Positions 1-12,543 are shown, counted from the first letter of the stretch. The stretch: 64,000 bases of DNA from Pisaster brevispinus (GCA_023634235.1 JAMKCF010000019.1:11053684-11117683), one strand, 5' to 3'. Notes: generated from the letters alone by a model not told the origin. Numbers and translations are program-made.

Positions 1-410
1 GCATCCTCATTTTGATTACCATTAATGGGGACAGACTATTTTGAACTTTCAGCCTCGGTTTGGTTACACTGGTTTGATTGAGGGAGTGCCAAGATGGCCA
101 TGCTTTGTATGGCTGGAACCATGGAGGAGATTAAATTTAAACTATGAGCTCAGTTGTCATGAGTCTAATTCCTCAATACTACTTGCAAAGAGGACAAGAC
201 TTGTTTTCTTCTCTGAACCATATTGGACATTAAAAAAAACAATGTTGATGTCAAAAAGTAACTAGGAACTACCAAAATTATTTGTATAGTACATATCCTT
301 GAGTAATAATTTGCTAAACAATTATAAAATAGATTCTTTTAGGTGGGTTTACTGTACATTCGATCTGTGATACGCACTGTATACTCAGCATTTCAGAGTA
401 CTGCAGTAAT

Positions 411-548
411 GCTCTCGTTGGTCTAGCAGTTGAGACATCTACCATGCGGGGGCATGGGTTCAAATCCCACCTGAGTAATTTGCCTGTGTCTTTTTTCTTT
501 GGGACCGTCAGAAAGCAGTGAGTAAGCAGTGCTTAGTATTCAGGGTAC
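411..548 (+). mobile_element. tRNA-derived SINE (gagtaa...gcctgtg family)
   Basis: A tRNA-like head with A box (GGTCTAGCAGTTGAGAC) and B box (GGTTCAAATCC) is followed by a body reading gcctgtg...gaaagcagtgagtaagcagtgct. The same body occurs near 6.8 kb, and head plus early body near 61.1 kb, so it is a dispersed SINE and not a functional tRNA gene. Confidence 0.75.
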
Positions 549-1243
549 CGTTTTGTTGTTGTTGTTGTTTTTTTGTTTTTTTTCCTTGTTTTTTTTTCAA
601 GCTCTAGGTTGAAATGCACTTCTTATGATTTGACAGATTCTCAATAACATGCACATAACAGAAAATGACAAATGAGTGTTTGATATCTGTTTATGTGGCC
701 ATACTTAGGTCTCCCGCTGTGAAACACTGGGTAGATTTTATTGCTCGATCATTCATTGAATGGTCCAGCCATGAACGTACGCTCCCATGATCCACATCAA
801 GCCTTGTAATCCAACTAAACCTAATGTACCTTGGCAATCTGTTGATATCAGGCTCTGATCTCACAGTGGGAGTATGAAGATATTATTCTTCTAATATTTC
901 ACTGAGACTTATCCTTTAATGCATAACTTAGTTGTGCCTCCAGTTCATCAACCTTGCTAAGTGTAAATTTCCATTTTGAATCTTCTCTCATATTGTGTGG
1001 TTTAGGAATCCCAGTGGTTATTTATGACCATCTGCAGACTTGCAGACTGTCCTCATTACAGTGGGGCCATTGCCTGACATCTGGAAACCTCTATGATTGA
1101 TCGCTTATACTGCCAGTTATTGCATGCAAAATGCATAATGACTGGCGTGGTTCAGACATTGGAATTGTTGGACTTGACTTGGCTTCATCCCTCTAGAACC
1201 CCCATACTCCCTCGCTCTGTAACCTCCTTGAGCTTCTTTTACA

Positions 1244-1621
1244 GGTGTGGCCGAGCGGATAAGAGCACCGGACTAAAGCTTTGGTGTTTCCGACTCAGCA
1301 GAGTGTGGGTTCGAGTCCTGGTCGTGACACTTGTGTCCTTAAGCCGTTGGCCCCGTGTGTTGTGTAACGCACGTAAAAGAACCCAGTGCACTTATCGAAA
1401 AGAAAGGGGTTCGTCCCGGTGTTCCTGGTTTGATTGGCTGCATATTGCACCACAGCACCTTATAAACCATTACATGGTGCTATCTAAAGGAGTAGGTCTC
1501 GTACTTCAAAGCCCCACATACCTTGCGGGAAAATACTTCATGTTGAAGCACTTTGAGCGTCACTGAGTGACGAATATGAGCGCTATATAAGAAGCCATTA
1601 TTATTATTATTATTATTATTA
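1244..1621 (+). mobile_element. Full-length tRNA(Leu/Ser)-like SINE with ATT tail
   Basis: The head has A box tggccgagcggataaga, a long variable-arm-like segment and B box GGTTCGAGTCC. A body of about 280 bases follows, then gcgctatataag and (ATT)n. The 157-codon open frame over 1093-1566 is only this SINE read through. Relatives lie near 5.7-6.0, 14.3, 18.9-19.3, 31.0 and 38.1 kb. Confidence 0.85.
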
Positions 1622-1627
1622 TATTTA

Positions 1628-1975
1628 TTGGTGCTCCAATGGACTTTCACTGCTTGTTCCACTTTAACTGTTCCTTTGGCCGCATCACACGTTTCTCTGC
1701 TCATTCACGTCCTTATACTGAAGCTGTCCCCAAAGCTAATACTCAGTGGTACTCATCGAGCTTCTTCCCACGTACTGCCTTACTTTGGAATTCACTACCT
1801 GTATTCTGCTTCTCTGCCTCTTATAACCTGTCCCAAGTCAAATGCAACATCAATAGTAAATTCAGTCATCTACTACTTTTTGATTTCCTCTTCTTTTATC
1901 CCCTTTCTCCTTTCTAGCTCTTATCTTGAGTGGCCTGTTAGAAGGCCATGTGATCGAAGAGTCCCCATTTAAGAA
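1628..1975 (+). mobile_element. LINE 3' end, reverse-transcriptase C-terminus
   Basis: The + frame from 1639 reads SSSFFPRTALLWNSLPV and continues to YNLSQVKCNINSK. This is the signature of the extreme C-terminus of non-LTR retrotransposon ORF2 (SFFPRTxxLWNSLP...FK). The fragment is 5'-truncated and directly follows the ATT tail of the preceding SINE. Confidence 0.7.
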
Positions 1976-2392
1976 AAATAGTCTCTTACCCGTGGAGTCT
2001 CTTTTCTCTTGTAAATGTCGTCATCCTCAACAGGGTGACAGTGATTTGAAGTCTGTTAGACTTTGTAACATTATTAGACCATAACAAAGGTATGAATTGG
2101 AAACGGTGGCACTGACAGGTGATTTTGAAATATGTAGTCCCTATTAAAAATCTGGTGAAACCCACAACAGTTAATCACAATGTGATTGGACAATGTACAG
2201 TCACATGGGGATGTAGTGAAATCCATTTACTGCTTGTGTCAATGCCAGAGTCCAGTGGACTTCCCAACCCAGATCTATCATTGGCTAATTAAAGCAACAT
2301 AATTGTCCTTTTATTCCTGAAATAAACTTAAGAATATTAATGAAACATGTACAGAGTTTTATTCTTTGACTCTAAAGTCATCAAATTACTAA

Positions 2393-2650
2393 GTCTTTCT
2401 GATAATGCAACCAAGGGACCCCTGAAAGTGGCAGCACTGTGACCTGTTGGCCTGAAGATAACTGTGTAGAGATGATGATGAAGAAATCTTAGTTTTAGAT
2501 GTGGGAGGAAAACCTCAAATAGGGGAAACCCATGCAAACAGGTAGGGACTGAAAGCCCAATCCACATGCAAGGATCTGGTCCGGGGATTTGAACTGAGGT
2601 CTGTTGGGATGAAAGGCCAGGCAGGGAAAGAAGCCACTAAGCCAACCTGA
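2393..2650 (-). mobile_element. tRNA-derived SINE (ggttggctaagtgg family), minus copy
   Basis: On the minus strand the head has A-box-like ggttggcttagtgg and B box GTTCAAATCC. The body then reads ggattgggctttcag, ctaaaactaagatttcttca and ggcc...gtcacagtgctgcc. The same order is seen in the plus-strand copies at 15.7, 18.5 and 63.2 kb. Confidence 0.8.
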
Positions 2651-5540
2651 ATACCCCGATGTTCATCTTGAAGGATCTTGACTCATCTTAAAAATCCCAT
2701 TATCTGCTGAAACCAGTAGTTGTCAGAATCTTAATTATATTGACATCACATTCCAACTCAAGCAGAATAGAACATGAATGTAATGAAATAGTCCTCTCTA
2801 AAACAGCCCTAATGAGGCCACAAGAAAGCCTTGGTGCTGGCTGTATGCGTCACTAGAAACTTGTTTTTCTCTGCAATATTTTGATCCCTGGGGAGCTGGG
2901 TTTGATTTGTTTTACAGTTGTGAACTTGTTAGACTAGTGAAGTGAGATAATCACTCGTCTTGGCAATTGGTTGAGGGGGTTGGATTAGAGGGTGGGGGTC
3001 GGATTAGCCTATGATCCCATGGTTTGTACTGCATTGGCTTAAAAGGAGTGTACTGTTTGAATTAAGAATGAGCTTTGATGCATTCTGGCAAACCTTACCT
3101 AAAAAGCTGTATCGGATGTTGGTGATATACATACATGACTGCCTGCATGCGTCAGAGTCAGTTTCTACAACTTGATGGCAACTATTGTATTCAAATGTTA
3201 TTGCAAAGTTTATACAGTATGGTGATGGATTTGACAAAGTGTATGGATTTACACAGCGACTGTCCAGTAAGTAACATTAGAGGAGATTTAACAACTTCGG
3301 ATGGTGTTTGATACAGTGAATAAATCACCCATTGAAGAAGTAAATGTTTGGCTTAAGGCAAACATTGTTGCATGACTTGTAGCAGCATCCCTCATAAACC
3401 ATTCACCCCACTCCTCTTGTAAATCTAGACAGGCAAATGGAAGGATACCAGATTAGATGGGTACACTTCATTAATATGTGGCCCTTTTCGAAATAATGGT
3501 TTTGAAAATGGCCACAGTCTCAATCATAGGCCTTGTCCAAACTGACAGCTACAGATTTGGCTATGGCTGGGTCGCTGAAAAGCCCCTTCTTCAATGTTGT
3601 CCAGTGTGCAGCCAACTGCCATAGTCATACCTGAAGTCAGCCACAGTCTTTCTTAGCAGTTTAATCGTCTTTGAGCCTGCGAGTAACAAAAGGGCTCTCC
3701 TTCAAAAAAGGGTCTCATTTTAATTAAAAAGGAAAATCCTCTAGAAAACATTGCAGTTTTATAAGTGACTCAAAGTTCACTCCAAATGCCATTATTAGTT
3801 TTCTTATAACAGTAGAGTAGTGTAACCTTGAGATGGTGATGACCAGGAGAGTAGACAAGCACCCAGGTTGACCTCATTTGGCTAAACTCCTGTAACAAGA
3901 AGCTTGAATAGTTCCCTTGGTATTGAAGTTTTTTATTGTCAATATTCACGTCACCACTACTGCTATTTTGGTAAAAACAACTTGAGTTATGATGTTTACA
4001 GCCTTGAAGGCTGAAACCCAAACCTATGTTTAGGTGGACACATCCACTTCAAATTTCAGAACACAGTTTCCAGGAAAGTTCCACCAAGACTTAGAGGATT
4101 TCTTTTCCCAGCTCCAGGGACAAAGTAATTACAGGAAAGCATTGACTCATGTGTGAAATGAACAGGTAATTGGAATTACCTGGAATGAATTTTCTAGTCA
4201 GAGGTACAAAATAACATGTAGTAGACAGTTAACTGCAGTTGTCATAATTTATCTGAATATGGAAGATTGGACTGTGAGCTGCACTCAGAATGAATCAAGC
4301 GAACAACCAGCTGGTGTATTTTCATGACAAAGAGTCAATAATTCCTTTATCGACGCCATCTCCTTTAATGCTCTGATGGCCAAATGCTATGTTAAAACAC
4401 CCAAGGACCTGTCAAAATTCTCACGCTGTAAATGGTCTTGCTGGCTAGTTCATTGTTAAATAACAACCCTATTTAATATGAAATAAAAAGTTGTGGAAAA
4501 AACTGGTCCTGCTGGCTAGTCACTGAAAAAGGAAAGGGTAAACTCTGTAACGATGACCAGTTTGACACTTTTGCAGTAACAATAATGCCAGGCTCCATCT
4601 TCTACTTGATGGATTGAGGAAAGTACAGTGTATATCAAATTTGTGTTTCTCTGGATTACTGCATTGTGATAAACAGTTTACAGTGAAAAGATAACTGAAA
4701 AGAACGTGGCAGCTGTGGTCATTACACTTGACCTCGTTTAACCCTCAACCCTAACCCCAACCTCAGAAGTACTTTTGATGCAAGCCTTTTGGGACTAAAG
4801 GGCCAAACTTAGAACCAATAGGAAAGCGGGTCTGTATCAATCAACATAGCTTTGTCATTACATCATGGCGTAAGTGACTTATTGTGACCTTGTGACCCCA
4901 TGCATGGGTCAAATTCATGCCATACAGGCCCGTAGGGTCTTGTCACCTTGTTTCTCCCGGTCTTATTTGTTTTGATATACATTCATGTTTTGATGAGGCA
5001 CTGTCTACATCATGTTATTTACCTTTTGGGCATTTGAAACAGATGTTAAATTGATGTGGATACTTTTAGAGTGATTCATAGTTTTCAGAGAAATTGAGCT
5101 TTTTCATGGACAGCTGTTTTCCTTGAAGATACAGTGAAGAAAAATACTAGTTATTGACATACATGTATATAACATAAATAAATAAAATAAGACATTTCTG
5201 TTCCTAGCTACTTACGATAGATGACTCAGTTAACAAATTGAGACTCTAATGAAATATCTGACTCCTTGAATTCTCAATCCAGTCGAATACTGAACAAATT
5301 TGTCCACTGTTGGTAGGCAAATCCATTCCTTTATTCATCCACTTGTTATCTTGTAAATTCGTAGTTCTGGCTTTAGATTTCTTCTTTCAATTCAAGAATA
5401 CATTTATTTCCATACTCTCATAAAAGAATAACAACAGTTACATGTATTACGGAGTAAAGCAAAACATATCTTTAAGTAAGAGTAAACATAAATAAATAAA
5501 TAGAGTACGGGGCCGTTTTGGTATGCATGAGCTTGTAAAA
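2651..5540. other. Gene-free stretch
   Basis: No coding exon, RNA gene or complete repeat recognised apart from the small dispersed repeat near 4.43-4.53 kb. All open frames are short and featureless. Confidence 0.5.
4434..4530 (+). repeat. Dispersed repeat (tgctggctagt family)
   Basis: Two tgctggctagt motifs enclose tgttaaataacaaccctatt and aatatgaaat. The same arrangement recurs at 28262-28365, which shows it is interspersed. The class is unknown. Confidence 0.5.
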
Positions 5541-5544
5541 AACA

Positions 5545-5602
5545 GCCAGACAGACAAGAAAACAAGACAACCAGACAGACAGACAAACAGACAAAAGGAC
5601 AG
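5545..5602 (+). repeat. (CAGA)n-rich microsatellite
   Basis: Imperfect run of cagacagacaa units. It accounts for the Cys/Leu-rich open frames seen on the opposite strand. Confidence 0.8.
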
Positions 5603-5693
5603 ATGAACATAATACATGATACAACGAATTCGTAATAAAAGCGACAAGATGGCAGAACAGTTTTCTTTTATATTAATAATATAATGAAAGGCA

Positions 5694-6008
5694 TTTATAT
5701 GCGCTTTTAAACACTTTCAAAGCACCTTACTCTATAATTACCCCTATTATTGGGCCTTAAGCATTCCTAACATCATCTCAACTTCTTGGGAGTATGCAAC
5801 ACCGGCAGCCAAATGGGTGCACAGGTTGCTAATCATTCTTATGACGCTAGCTTGTGTATGGGAGAACCCTGCACCTTACACTATTACTATCCCTGTTCAT
5901 TGGGACTTAAGGACACAAGTGTCACTACTGGGATTCGAACCCACACTCTGATGGCTCAGGCATCAGAACTTGGGTTGATGCTTTAAATGGCTTAGCCACA
6001 ACACGTGA
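5694..6008 (-). mobile_element. tRNA(Leu/Ser)-like SINE, minus copy
   Basis: On the minus strand the copy has a tggctaagccattta head, variable-arm-like ttctgatgcctgagccatc, B box GGTTCGAATCC, acacttgtgtccttaag and a 3' end near gcgcatataaatgcc. The layout is that of the element at 1.24 kb, but it is more diverged. Confidence 0.7.
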
Positions 6009-6450
6009 CATGATATTGTCACACTTTGAGGCCGTTTTCAGCAACTGTTGCACTGTAAAAGTATCTTTTTACTTTTTTGTTATCATCATTGACAAAACCT
6101 CAAACAGCCGGAGGGACTGAAGAAATATTGAAGAGGAGGAGGTTGTTATTCAGACTTGTTGTAAATTTAGGGACCAAACCCACTCCCTCCCCTCTAAAAT
6201 GTTCTAGATTGTTCTGTCGATGCAAATAAATTTAACATGGAGTATCAAGCATGTGAGTTACTAGGTTTTTTCCTGATTTCAGGATTTCCTCAAAACAAAT
6301 TTCAACCTTCAAATGTATTTGAAATGAAGTAAAGCAGACACCAGAAGGAGAAAGAAATAGTCCACATTGTGTCCAAACCTGCAGTTTTGTAATTTCTGGT
6401 GATGCAGAGATCCTGTGAACCTCCTGAATTGTGACACTACTATGTGGGTT

Positions 6451-6591
6451 CAGGGGTCGATTTCACAAAGATAGTCCTAACTTAGGACTAGTCCTAGGAG
6501 TTATTAAATACTTAAGGCTAGTCCTAAGTTAGGATGAGTAACTCGTCCTAACTCAAGATAAGCCTAGTCCTCTTTGTGAAATCCACCCCTG
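6451..6591. mobile_element. Short palindromic MITE (cagggg...cccctg)
   Basis: Terminal inverted repeats CAGGGGTCGATTTCACAAAG and its near complement ending CACCCCTG enclose alternating agtcctaacttagga motifs that are themselves palindromic. At 141 bases it is a non-autonomous hairpin element. I associate it with echinoderm genomes from memory. Confidence 0.75.
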
Positions 6592-6769
6592 GTTTTAGAA
6601 TAAAAGGGAACGCCAGCCGGCAATTTAGAAATGTTCACATACATCAAATCTCATCCTTGATTAAGCTGTCCTTAATAAGATTTTGTAGTGTGTTGTATGA
6701 AACCCAACACTAAATCTAGCATAATGTTTTTTGGTACCAGTACAAAGAATTATACTGAGGACTTTCCTG

Positions 6770-6835
6770 GGCAGCCTGTTGTTTTTTGTTTTCTGCAGGA
6801 AAGCACTGAGTATACAGTGCTATCGGTAAAAGACT
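6770..6835 (+). repeat. SINE body fragment
   Basis: gcctgttg...gaaagcactgagtatacagtgct matches the body of the SINE at 411 without its tRNA-like head. Confidence 0.5.
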
Positions 6836-7576
6836 AAAACCAAAATAACCTAGCATTGAAACATACCATGTAGCTCGTTATATTTGTAGCTCCTATATTC
6901 ACAAAGGAATTAAACTGCGATATAACATGCCTTTGTATTGTATTATGACATGTAAACGTATGCCATTAAACTACAAATCAATAGCTGCTTGTACTTAGCC
7001 TTGGTAGTTACCAGATGTTACCCAGAATCCTTTGTGTTAACGACTCTACCACACCAACTGGTGTGAATAAACGACAAATCCATTGACACTTTAGGCCTCA
7101 TTTGTTATTTGGAAATTGATATAATTGGAGGGGGGGTTGTGAATGTACCATCCAGCGATTACCAATTAAATGTTAGGAATGTCCTTCTCTGACCTCAAAA
7201 TGTGCCATTATTTCTATAATGTTTGATGATTGATCGCTGAACAAATAATGTCATATTTCGTTGGTGGAAATTCTTGAAACAGCTGGTCATGACACGCTAG
7301 GTGTTTCTAACGTGGTCACAGCGAGGTTAATTAGGGAAGCTAATTTGCGCCACTCTTGAAGACGTGTTAACAGCATTTCATCTATTGTCTGTCTTTTTAC
7401 AATCTATCGGTTCATCACTTCACATCTATAGTTCAATTAACCAAACTAAATTTAAGCATATTGCCTAATTAATTAGCCAGGTAAGCTGTCTGGTTATACA
7501 CCCATCCAGTGACTAACCAATCACTCAGAAGTGCCATATGCCACCACACCCACACCAGGGCAAACTATTGCACAGT

Positions 7577-7903
7577 TTAAAGGCAGAGTATACCTTGGGT
7601 AATTACTCCAAATATTAATGACCATAAAAAGTTACTTGGTAAAGAGCACTGGAGAGCTGCTGATATTATAAAACATTGTTAGAAACAACCCATCTGCCAT
7701 CTGGAAGCCTTTCTCTGGCATCTGAAAACACACAATTCTATGCAACAAGAGTGGGTTTTTTCTTTCATTATTTTCATGCAACTTCGATGACCAATTGAGC
7801 AAATATTTTCACAGGTTTGTTATTTTATGCATATTATTTGGATACACCAAGTGAGTATATTGGTCTTTGACAATTTTCAAAAGTATACCTACCCTGCATT
7901 TAA
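7577..7903. mobile_element. TTAA-flanked MITE, about 320 bp
   Basis: TTAA at 7577-7580 and 7900-7903 flank inverted ends TTAAAGGCAGAGTA and TTAAATGCAGGGTA (the latter read on the minus strand). Inner sequence such as cacaggtttgttattttatg recurs, diverged, near 38.4 kb. TTAA targeting fits piggyBac or Kolobok classes. I recall this repeat as very common in sea-star assemblies; not verified. Confidence 0.7.
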
Positions 7904-8597
7904 GAAAAATAGGTTACTAATTTCTACTTGGAATGAACAGGGAACTGGCATCGAAGCATACAAATGATGAGGTATTTTGGCTGGTAACTTTGTCAGAGAA
8001 GCAAAAATTGTTAAATCGCTGCTAGACTTCTTTTATTTTTGGTTATGAAATCTGGCCCGTACCATGTCTAAATAAACTCTAGTTCAGTGCCATTAAAAAT
8101 CAGAGGAAAAACTGAGACTAATCATTAGTAAAAACCTGAAACCATTACATTCCCAACTGCAATGAGTAATTCTGTTATTACTCATTGGTCACTAGGCATA
8201 CTTGATACATTCCTGAAACTTTCCAAACTCCTCCAAAACACACAACCTCAAGAAACTAATTAGACCTGAGGGATTTATCAACCACACTACAATCATCTTA
8301 ACCCTCATGATTTCCCATTGATACATCTAGGTTGAAAGAAAGAAAATTATTTTGATGAGTATCACTCAAGGATTCAGCCTCGGACTCCGAGTCCCGTGGG
8401 GCCTGACCATTTCTGGGTCAGGCTGACCCAGAAATGGGTCAGGCTGCTTGGGACCCGGACTCCAGGTCAATTCTGACCCAGGAGTTCTGATCCAGGAGTT
8501 CTTCGATTGTAACTGGCCAATCTGGCATTCAAATGACCTGCCTGACAGTTAATTATACCACCAGAAGAACTTTAATCTATTTGACTTAGACCACATA

Positions 8598-9356
8598 GGC
8601 CCCGTTCCCACTGGACCCCGCATTGATTGCGCAATTTGAGAAAAGGGCGATCAAGCGTAAGTGGGAACGCGAGGGCGATCAGGATCAGACCCCGCAAATT
8701 TGATCCACCTCGGGAGTAGGATTAAAGCGGGATCTGATCGCCCTTGTGGATTAATGGGCGATCAAAAGTCTAGTGGGAACGCAAAGGGCGATCAGACCCC
8801 GCAATTTGAGGGCGAACATCCGGTACGGTAGGCCCGAATGGCGCGAAAATGGTGTTCTTTTTTCTTCTATTCCCAGCAAGCACCACGCATTTGGTGACAT
8901 GAATTGCAAGTAAAGCATAAAGCAGTATTGACGTCACGTGACGATACCAACTACAGTTTCTGTACAACGCATCCACACTAAGCCCAAACCCACGCTTTAA
9001 TTTTGGATGCATTGTATTCATACGTGCACGTTCTTTAAAGATGGCAGCGCCCAGCAATAAACGTCCCATAAATTCGTTAAAAAAAACCTCCCAAAAAGAT
9101 GAGAAGCGTGGCAAACTATGGTCGGACGAGGAGCTAGGAGCCACCCCACACTGTGTGGTCGCCATAGATACGTTGCGCCTGCGCACTGCCCACTTGGTCG
9201 ACCTGCGTTGGTGAACTTTGAATCCACTTCCGTTCCCAAAAGGGAGATCAATGCGCGATCATACTCTAGTGGGAACGCGACCGCGATTCACGTCTGCGAC
9301 TAATCCTTTTGCGGGGTCAGGATCTCGTAATTGTGGATCCAGTGAGAACGCGGTCT
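8598..9356 (+). mobile_element. Non-autonomous DNA transposon with Myb/SANT-like ORF remnant
   Basis: The outer ends are inverted: CCCGTTCCCACTGGACC on the left, CCGCGTTCTCACTGGATCC on the right (minus strand). Agtgggaacgc and gggcgatca motifs recur inside, suggesting nested or repeated terminal units. A small ORF inside has a Lys-rich segment followed by LWSDEEL, the start of a Myb/SANT-like helix. PIF/Harbinger elements carry a Myb-like second gene, so that superfamily is my guess. Confidence 0.65.
9041..9214 (+). pseudogene. 57-codon Myb/SANT-like fragment in the transposon
   Basis: ATG to TGA encodes MAAPSNKRPINSLKKTSQKD, then EKRGKLWSDEELGA, and ends in unrelated sequence. A Trp-x-x-Glu-Glu-Leu pattern after a basic stretch is typical of the first helix of Myb/SANT domains in transposon accessory proteins. 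The domain is cut off after one helix, consistent with an internal deletion. Confidence 0.4.
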
Positions 9357-11080
9357 CAGGTGCCTGGCTGGACCAGCAGTACTTCCTGTAATGTGTTAAT
9401 AACAATTACAAAGATGAGGTTGTTTATGAATATTGGGTGTGTCTAGATATCTTATTATGGGCTTTTTGTGTGGACAATTCTTTCATGTATTAAGCTACAT
9501 GGTTCAAGGCCTGGTAAAGCTTTGTCCGAGTGCATCAATTTCTCTTGATACTTTTGTTTTTCCTGTTGTGATATTGTTACTTAGCACACTGACAAGCAGC
9601 AGCTTGCTTGGCAGGTGTTTTTTGTAATAACCAGCTTGCTTCCAGGCTTGTGGGAGTACCACAGTAGCACATCCTTGTTTGGTGTGCCCCTGGAAAAAAA
9701 TATTAATTTTTGAATATTGTGAACCTCAGAACAATCGCCGTTGTAGGCCTGATTGGTCAGGTGCCTGTTGGTCAGGGCAGCTATTGATTTTGAAAATGGA
9801 TTGTTTTTGTTTGATGTTGGTGTTTCCTGGGCAAGTGCTCCAGTGTAATAACAAAACCTTTGTTTGCAAACTGTATTGTTCAACTCGGGAAAATTAGAGC
9901 AAGCTTCTCATCGGAGCAGCTGAAATTTTTTTTAATAAAAGGCCGTGAAAAGTGACTCTCTTTGTTGATACAAGGTTGCTATGAGTGACATCATAGCTAT
10001 ATTAAAGAGTCTGGCTGACTATTTGAATAACGGTTAGGCAGTGACAGCTTAGGATTGGTCGTGCCGTTGAGGGTTCAACCTGCCACGCACAGTTGTAGAA
10101 AGTGAAGCCCCTCTGACAGTGTTGGGGATTTCGGATGTTGGAATAATCACGAAGAGGTTAGAGGGCTCTGGTAGGAAGCTAGGCAGAATGATTTATGGCT
10201 CCGTGTCAGACACAAATTGTTTCTTAATGGCCCTGAAACTTTCTGGGGTTCACTTATGACACATTTATTAGAGTAATCATTACAAAACTACGTAATATAA
10301 CAATACAGATGTATAAGGCACTATTTCATCAAGATCATAGCGCACATAATAGATAGTAACGTGCATAGAGGTGAGTCTTAAGAGCTTTATGAAATGGAGG
10401 TAAACTGACAGACTCTGTTATGAAAGGAGGAAGGTTGTTCAAAATCATTGGTCCAGCTACAATGAATGCTTTTTGACCCAGAATTTTGTTTGGAACTACC
10501 ATTCATATGATTATAAAAGTACTGTCATCTATAAAGAATTTTCAGATATTACTAAAATTTGTAGGATTCAAACATGTAGTGATAATGAAATATGAGCACC
10601 TGAAACTTACAGCCTACAGGAAAGTCTGACACACAGCAAGGTGTGAAAGCAACCCCTAGGGGTGATCGGTGATATCTATTGGCCCTTACCTTCCCCTAGG
10701 ATAAACCCTGGGGCGTGTTATTTGCCAATATCTGGATTGTTTTGTGCCGAAAATGTAACAGTAATGGTTGTTGATGGAGGGTACAATGTCAGATCCCCGC
10801 AGGGAGGCTATCCCATCATCCTTGGGGCTTTCGATGGTCAACAAAGCTGTGTTAAAAGGAAGCAATAACAGTCCTGATAAACACCTCATGTTTTTCTTGC
10901 CGGGAGCATGTGTAATAATGAGACAGTTCAAGAATTTTTCCATTGTTTGATGAATTCCTTTTTAATGGTTATATTTTTATGTTATTGGAGGGAAATTGAC
11001 TCGGTCAACTAACTTTCAAATCAGTAAATGTAGCCACTGTGTAAGTGTTTTGTAAAATAGGCCTATAAAAACCTGCATAG
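9357..11080. other. Gene-free stretch
   Basis: No exon or repeat could be supported. Several open frames on both strands near 9.6-9.9 and 10.7-10.9 kb overlap each other and show no domain. Confidence 0.5.
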
Positions 11081-11215
11081 TCCTTTTCACCCTGCCAAAG
11101 CCAGTTCCCAGGAATGAACCCCAGGGAATTCCTGGGGAATTCTAACCCCCACCACCACCCGAAGTTCACTTCACACTTGATTTGATTTTCCTCGGAATCA
11201 AGGGATACTTAATAG
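11081..11215 (+). mobile_element. Half copy of ccccaggaa/ttcctgggg MITE
   Basis: Starts tccttttcaccctgccaaag, then aaccccagggaattcctgggg and aaccccca. The right half is missing. Fuller copies lie at 28.5, 31.5 and 40.5 kb. Confidence 0.6.
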
Positions 11216-12447
11216 ACTAGCCAAAAGGTTATCTGGACATGCTGTGCAGAAATCCTCTCAGGAAATTTCAGCTCAATTCATTCATGAAAATTCAATCAGT
11301 TAAAACATTTTCAACATGTTTAAAGTTGATTCATATTGAAGAAGAACAAAAATTGAACTGACAAAATATGATAGAGCCTGAAAGGTTTGCCTTGTGTGTG
11401 TTTTTTTTTTTGTCAATATGAACTCTCTTTTCTGTTCTTTTTCTTCTTTAAAATAGAGTTGTCAGGTATAATTAAAATTTCATGGAAGCATCATTACCCT
11501 CCCCCCCATTTCATAACCTGAATGAAGTGAAAGATATATTTTTTTATTTAGAGAGAAGGCAGGGTTTGGAATGCTAAGCTGTTTAGTATGATGGACTTTA
11601 GCAAAACAAAGTTTGCAGAGTTCATGAAATCATAGAGAGGAATTATTCATCTACTCTTGCTAGAGTAGAGCCTAATCTCAGTCTTGCATCATCAAAGACA
11701 TGTGCCAGGGAACGACAAGGTGACTGCAGGAGTTTGTCATTTGACTTAAAATATTGTATCGTGATATTGAGTTTGTATTCCAGCGAGGGATTAACTGCTT
11801 ATAACTGTTTGCTATGAGTGGGTGGTGCTCACTGAATCTTTTGTTTGGTTGGAGGTTGGGAAGGGACAGTATGGTTTGATGTTGCCCTCTGCATTGTGTC
11901 TGGATTGATTTATGGGTGGGTAAATTTGGAAAGATATTTGAGATGTTGACATGGTGTAGACAGTACACCCAACACCCTCTGCATACACTGATGAGTACAC
12001 CTAATACAAGCTCTTGTGCTTTTTTTTATTTTAAGAGGTTTTTTCAAGCCTGGAGTTTCGTCTTTGAGACGGCTAGACCATTTCATTTTGCGAAAGGCAC
12101 TCCCATTGGAAAATATTAATGTCATGGGGAAAATTTTGAAGGGGCACCAAGGGACCAGTGCAAAAGAGGCCAGCCTTTGTGGCGTCAATTTCTTTCCAGG
12201 CCTGGATTTTGTTTAAATAGATTTTGTTATATTGAAGAAATATTCGTAGCTGTTATTTTAGAAATCCAAACATAGAGCTTTATTTGGATTGATTAGGTTT
12301 TTGATTAGTCAGCTGTCATTGCACCAAACAGTTGGTTCTCCATGTATGCATTAAACAGAAGAACTTGCACTAGCCCTCTAAACAATGGTCAGATATGATG
12401 GTGAGGGTATGCAAGGTCAGGTATGGTCTAATTCAATTTACATATTG
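11216..12447. other. Gene-free stretch
   Basis: Low-complexity T-runs near 11.40 kb and a C-run near 11.50 kb. No gene or repeat assigned with confidence. Confidence 0.5.
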
Positions 12448-12543
12448 ACCTAGATGGGATTGGAACCTGGGTCATGGTGAAGTAGATAATTCACCTTGGC
12501 TTAATAACCTCCAGCAGGTTGCTAAGCATTTAGCCAATAAGCC
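12448..12543 (-). repeat. Diverged tRNA-like SINE fragment
   Basis: On the minus strand, a tggcttattggctaaatgct head and an acccaggttccaatccc B-box-like segment. It directly abuts the MITE that begins at 12544. Confidence 0.4.

Noticed and set aside
1093..1566. 157-codon open frame on the plus strand
   Set aside because: It is a read-through of the tRNA(Leu/Ser)-like SINE. A minus-strand frame at 38.0-38.2 kb resembles part of it only because both are copies of the same non-coding element.
8770..9186. 138-codon minus-strand frame
   Set aside because: Lies wholly inside the DNA transposon at 8.6-9.36 kb; the plus-strand ORF there makes better sense.
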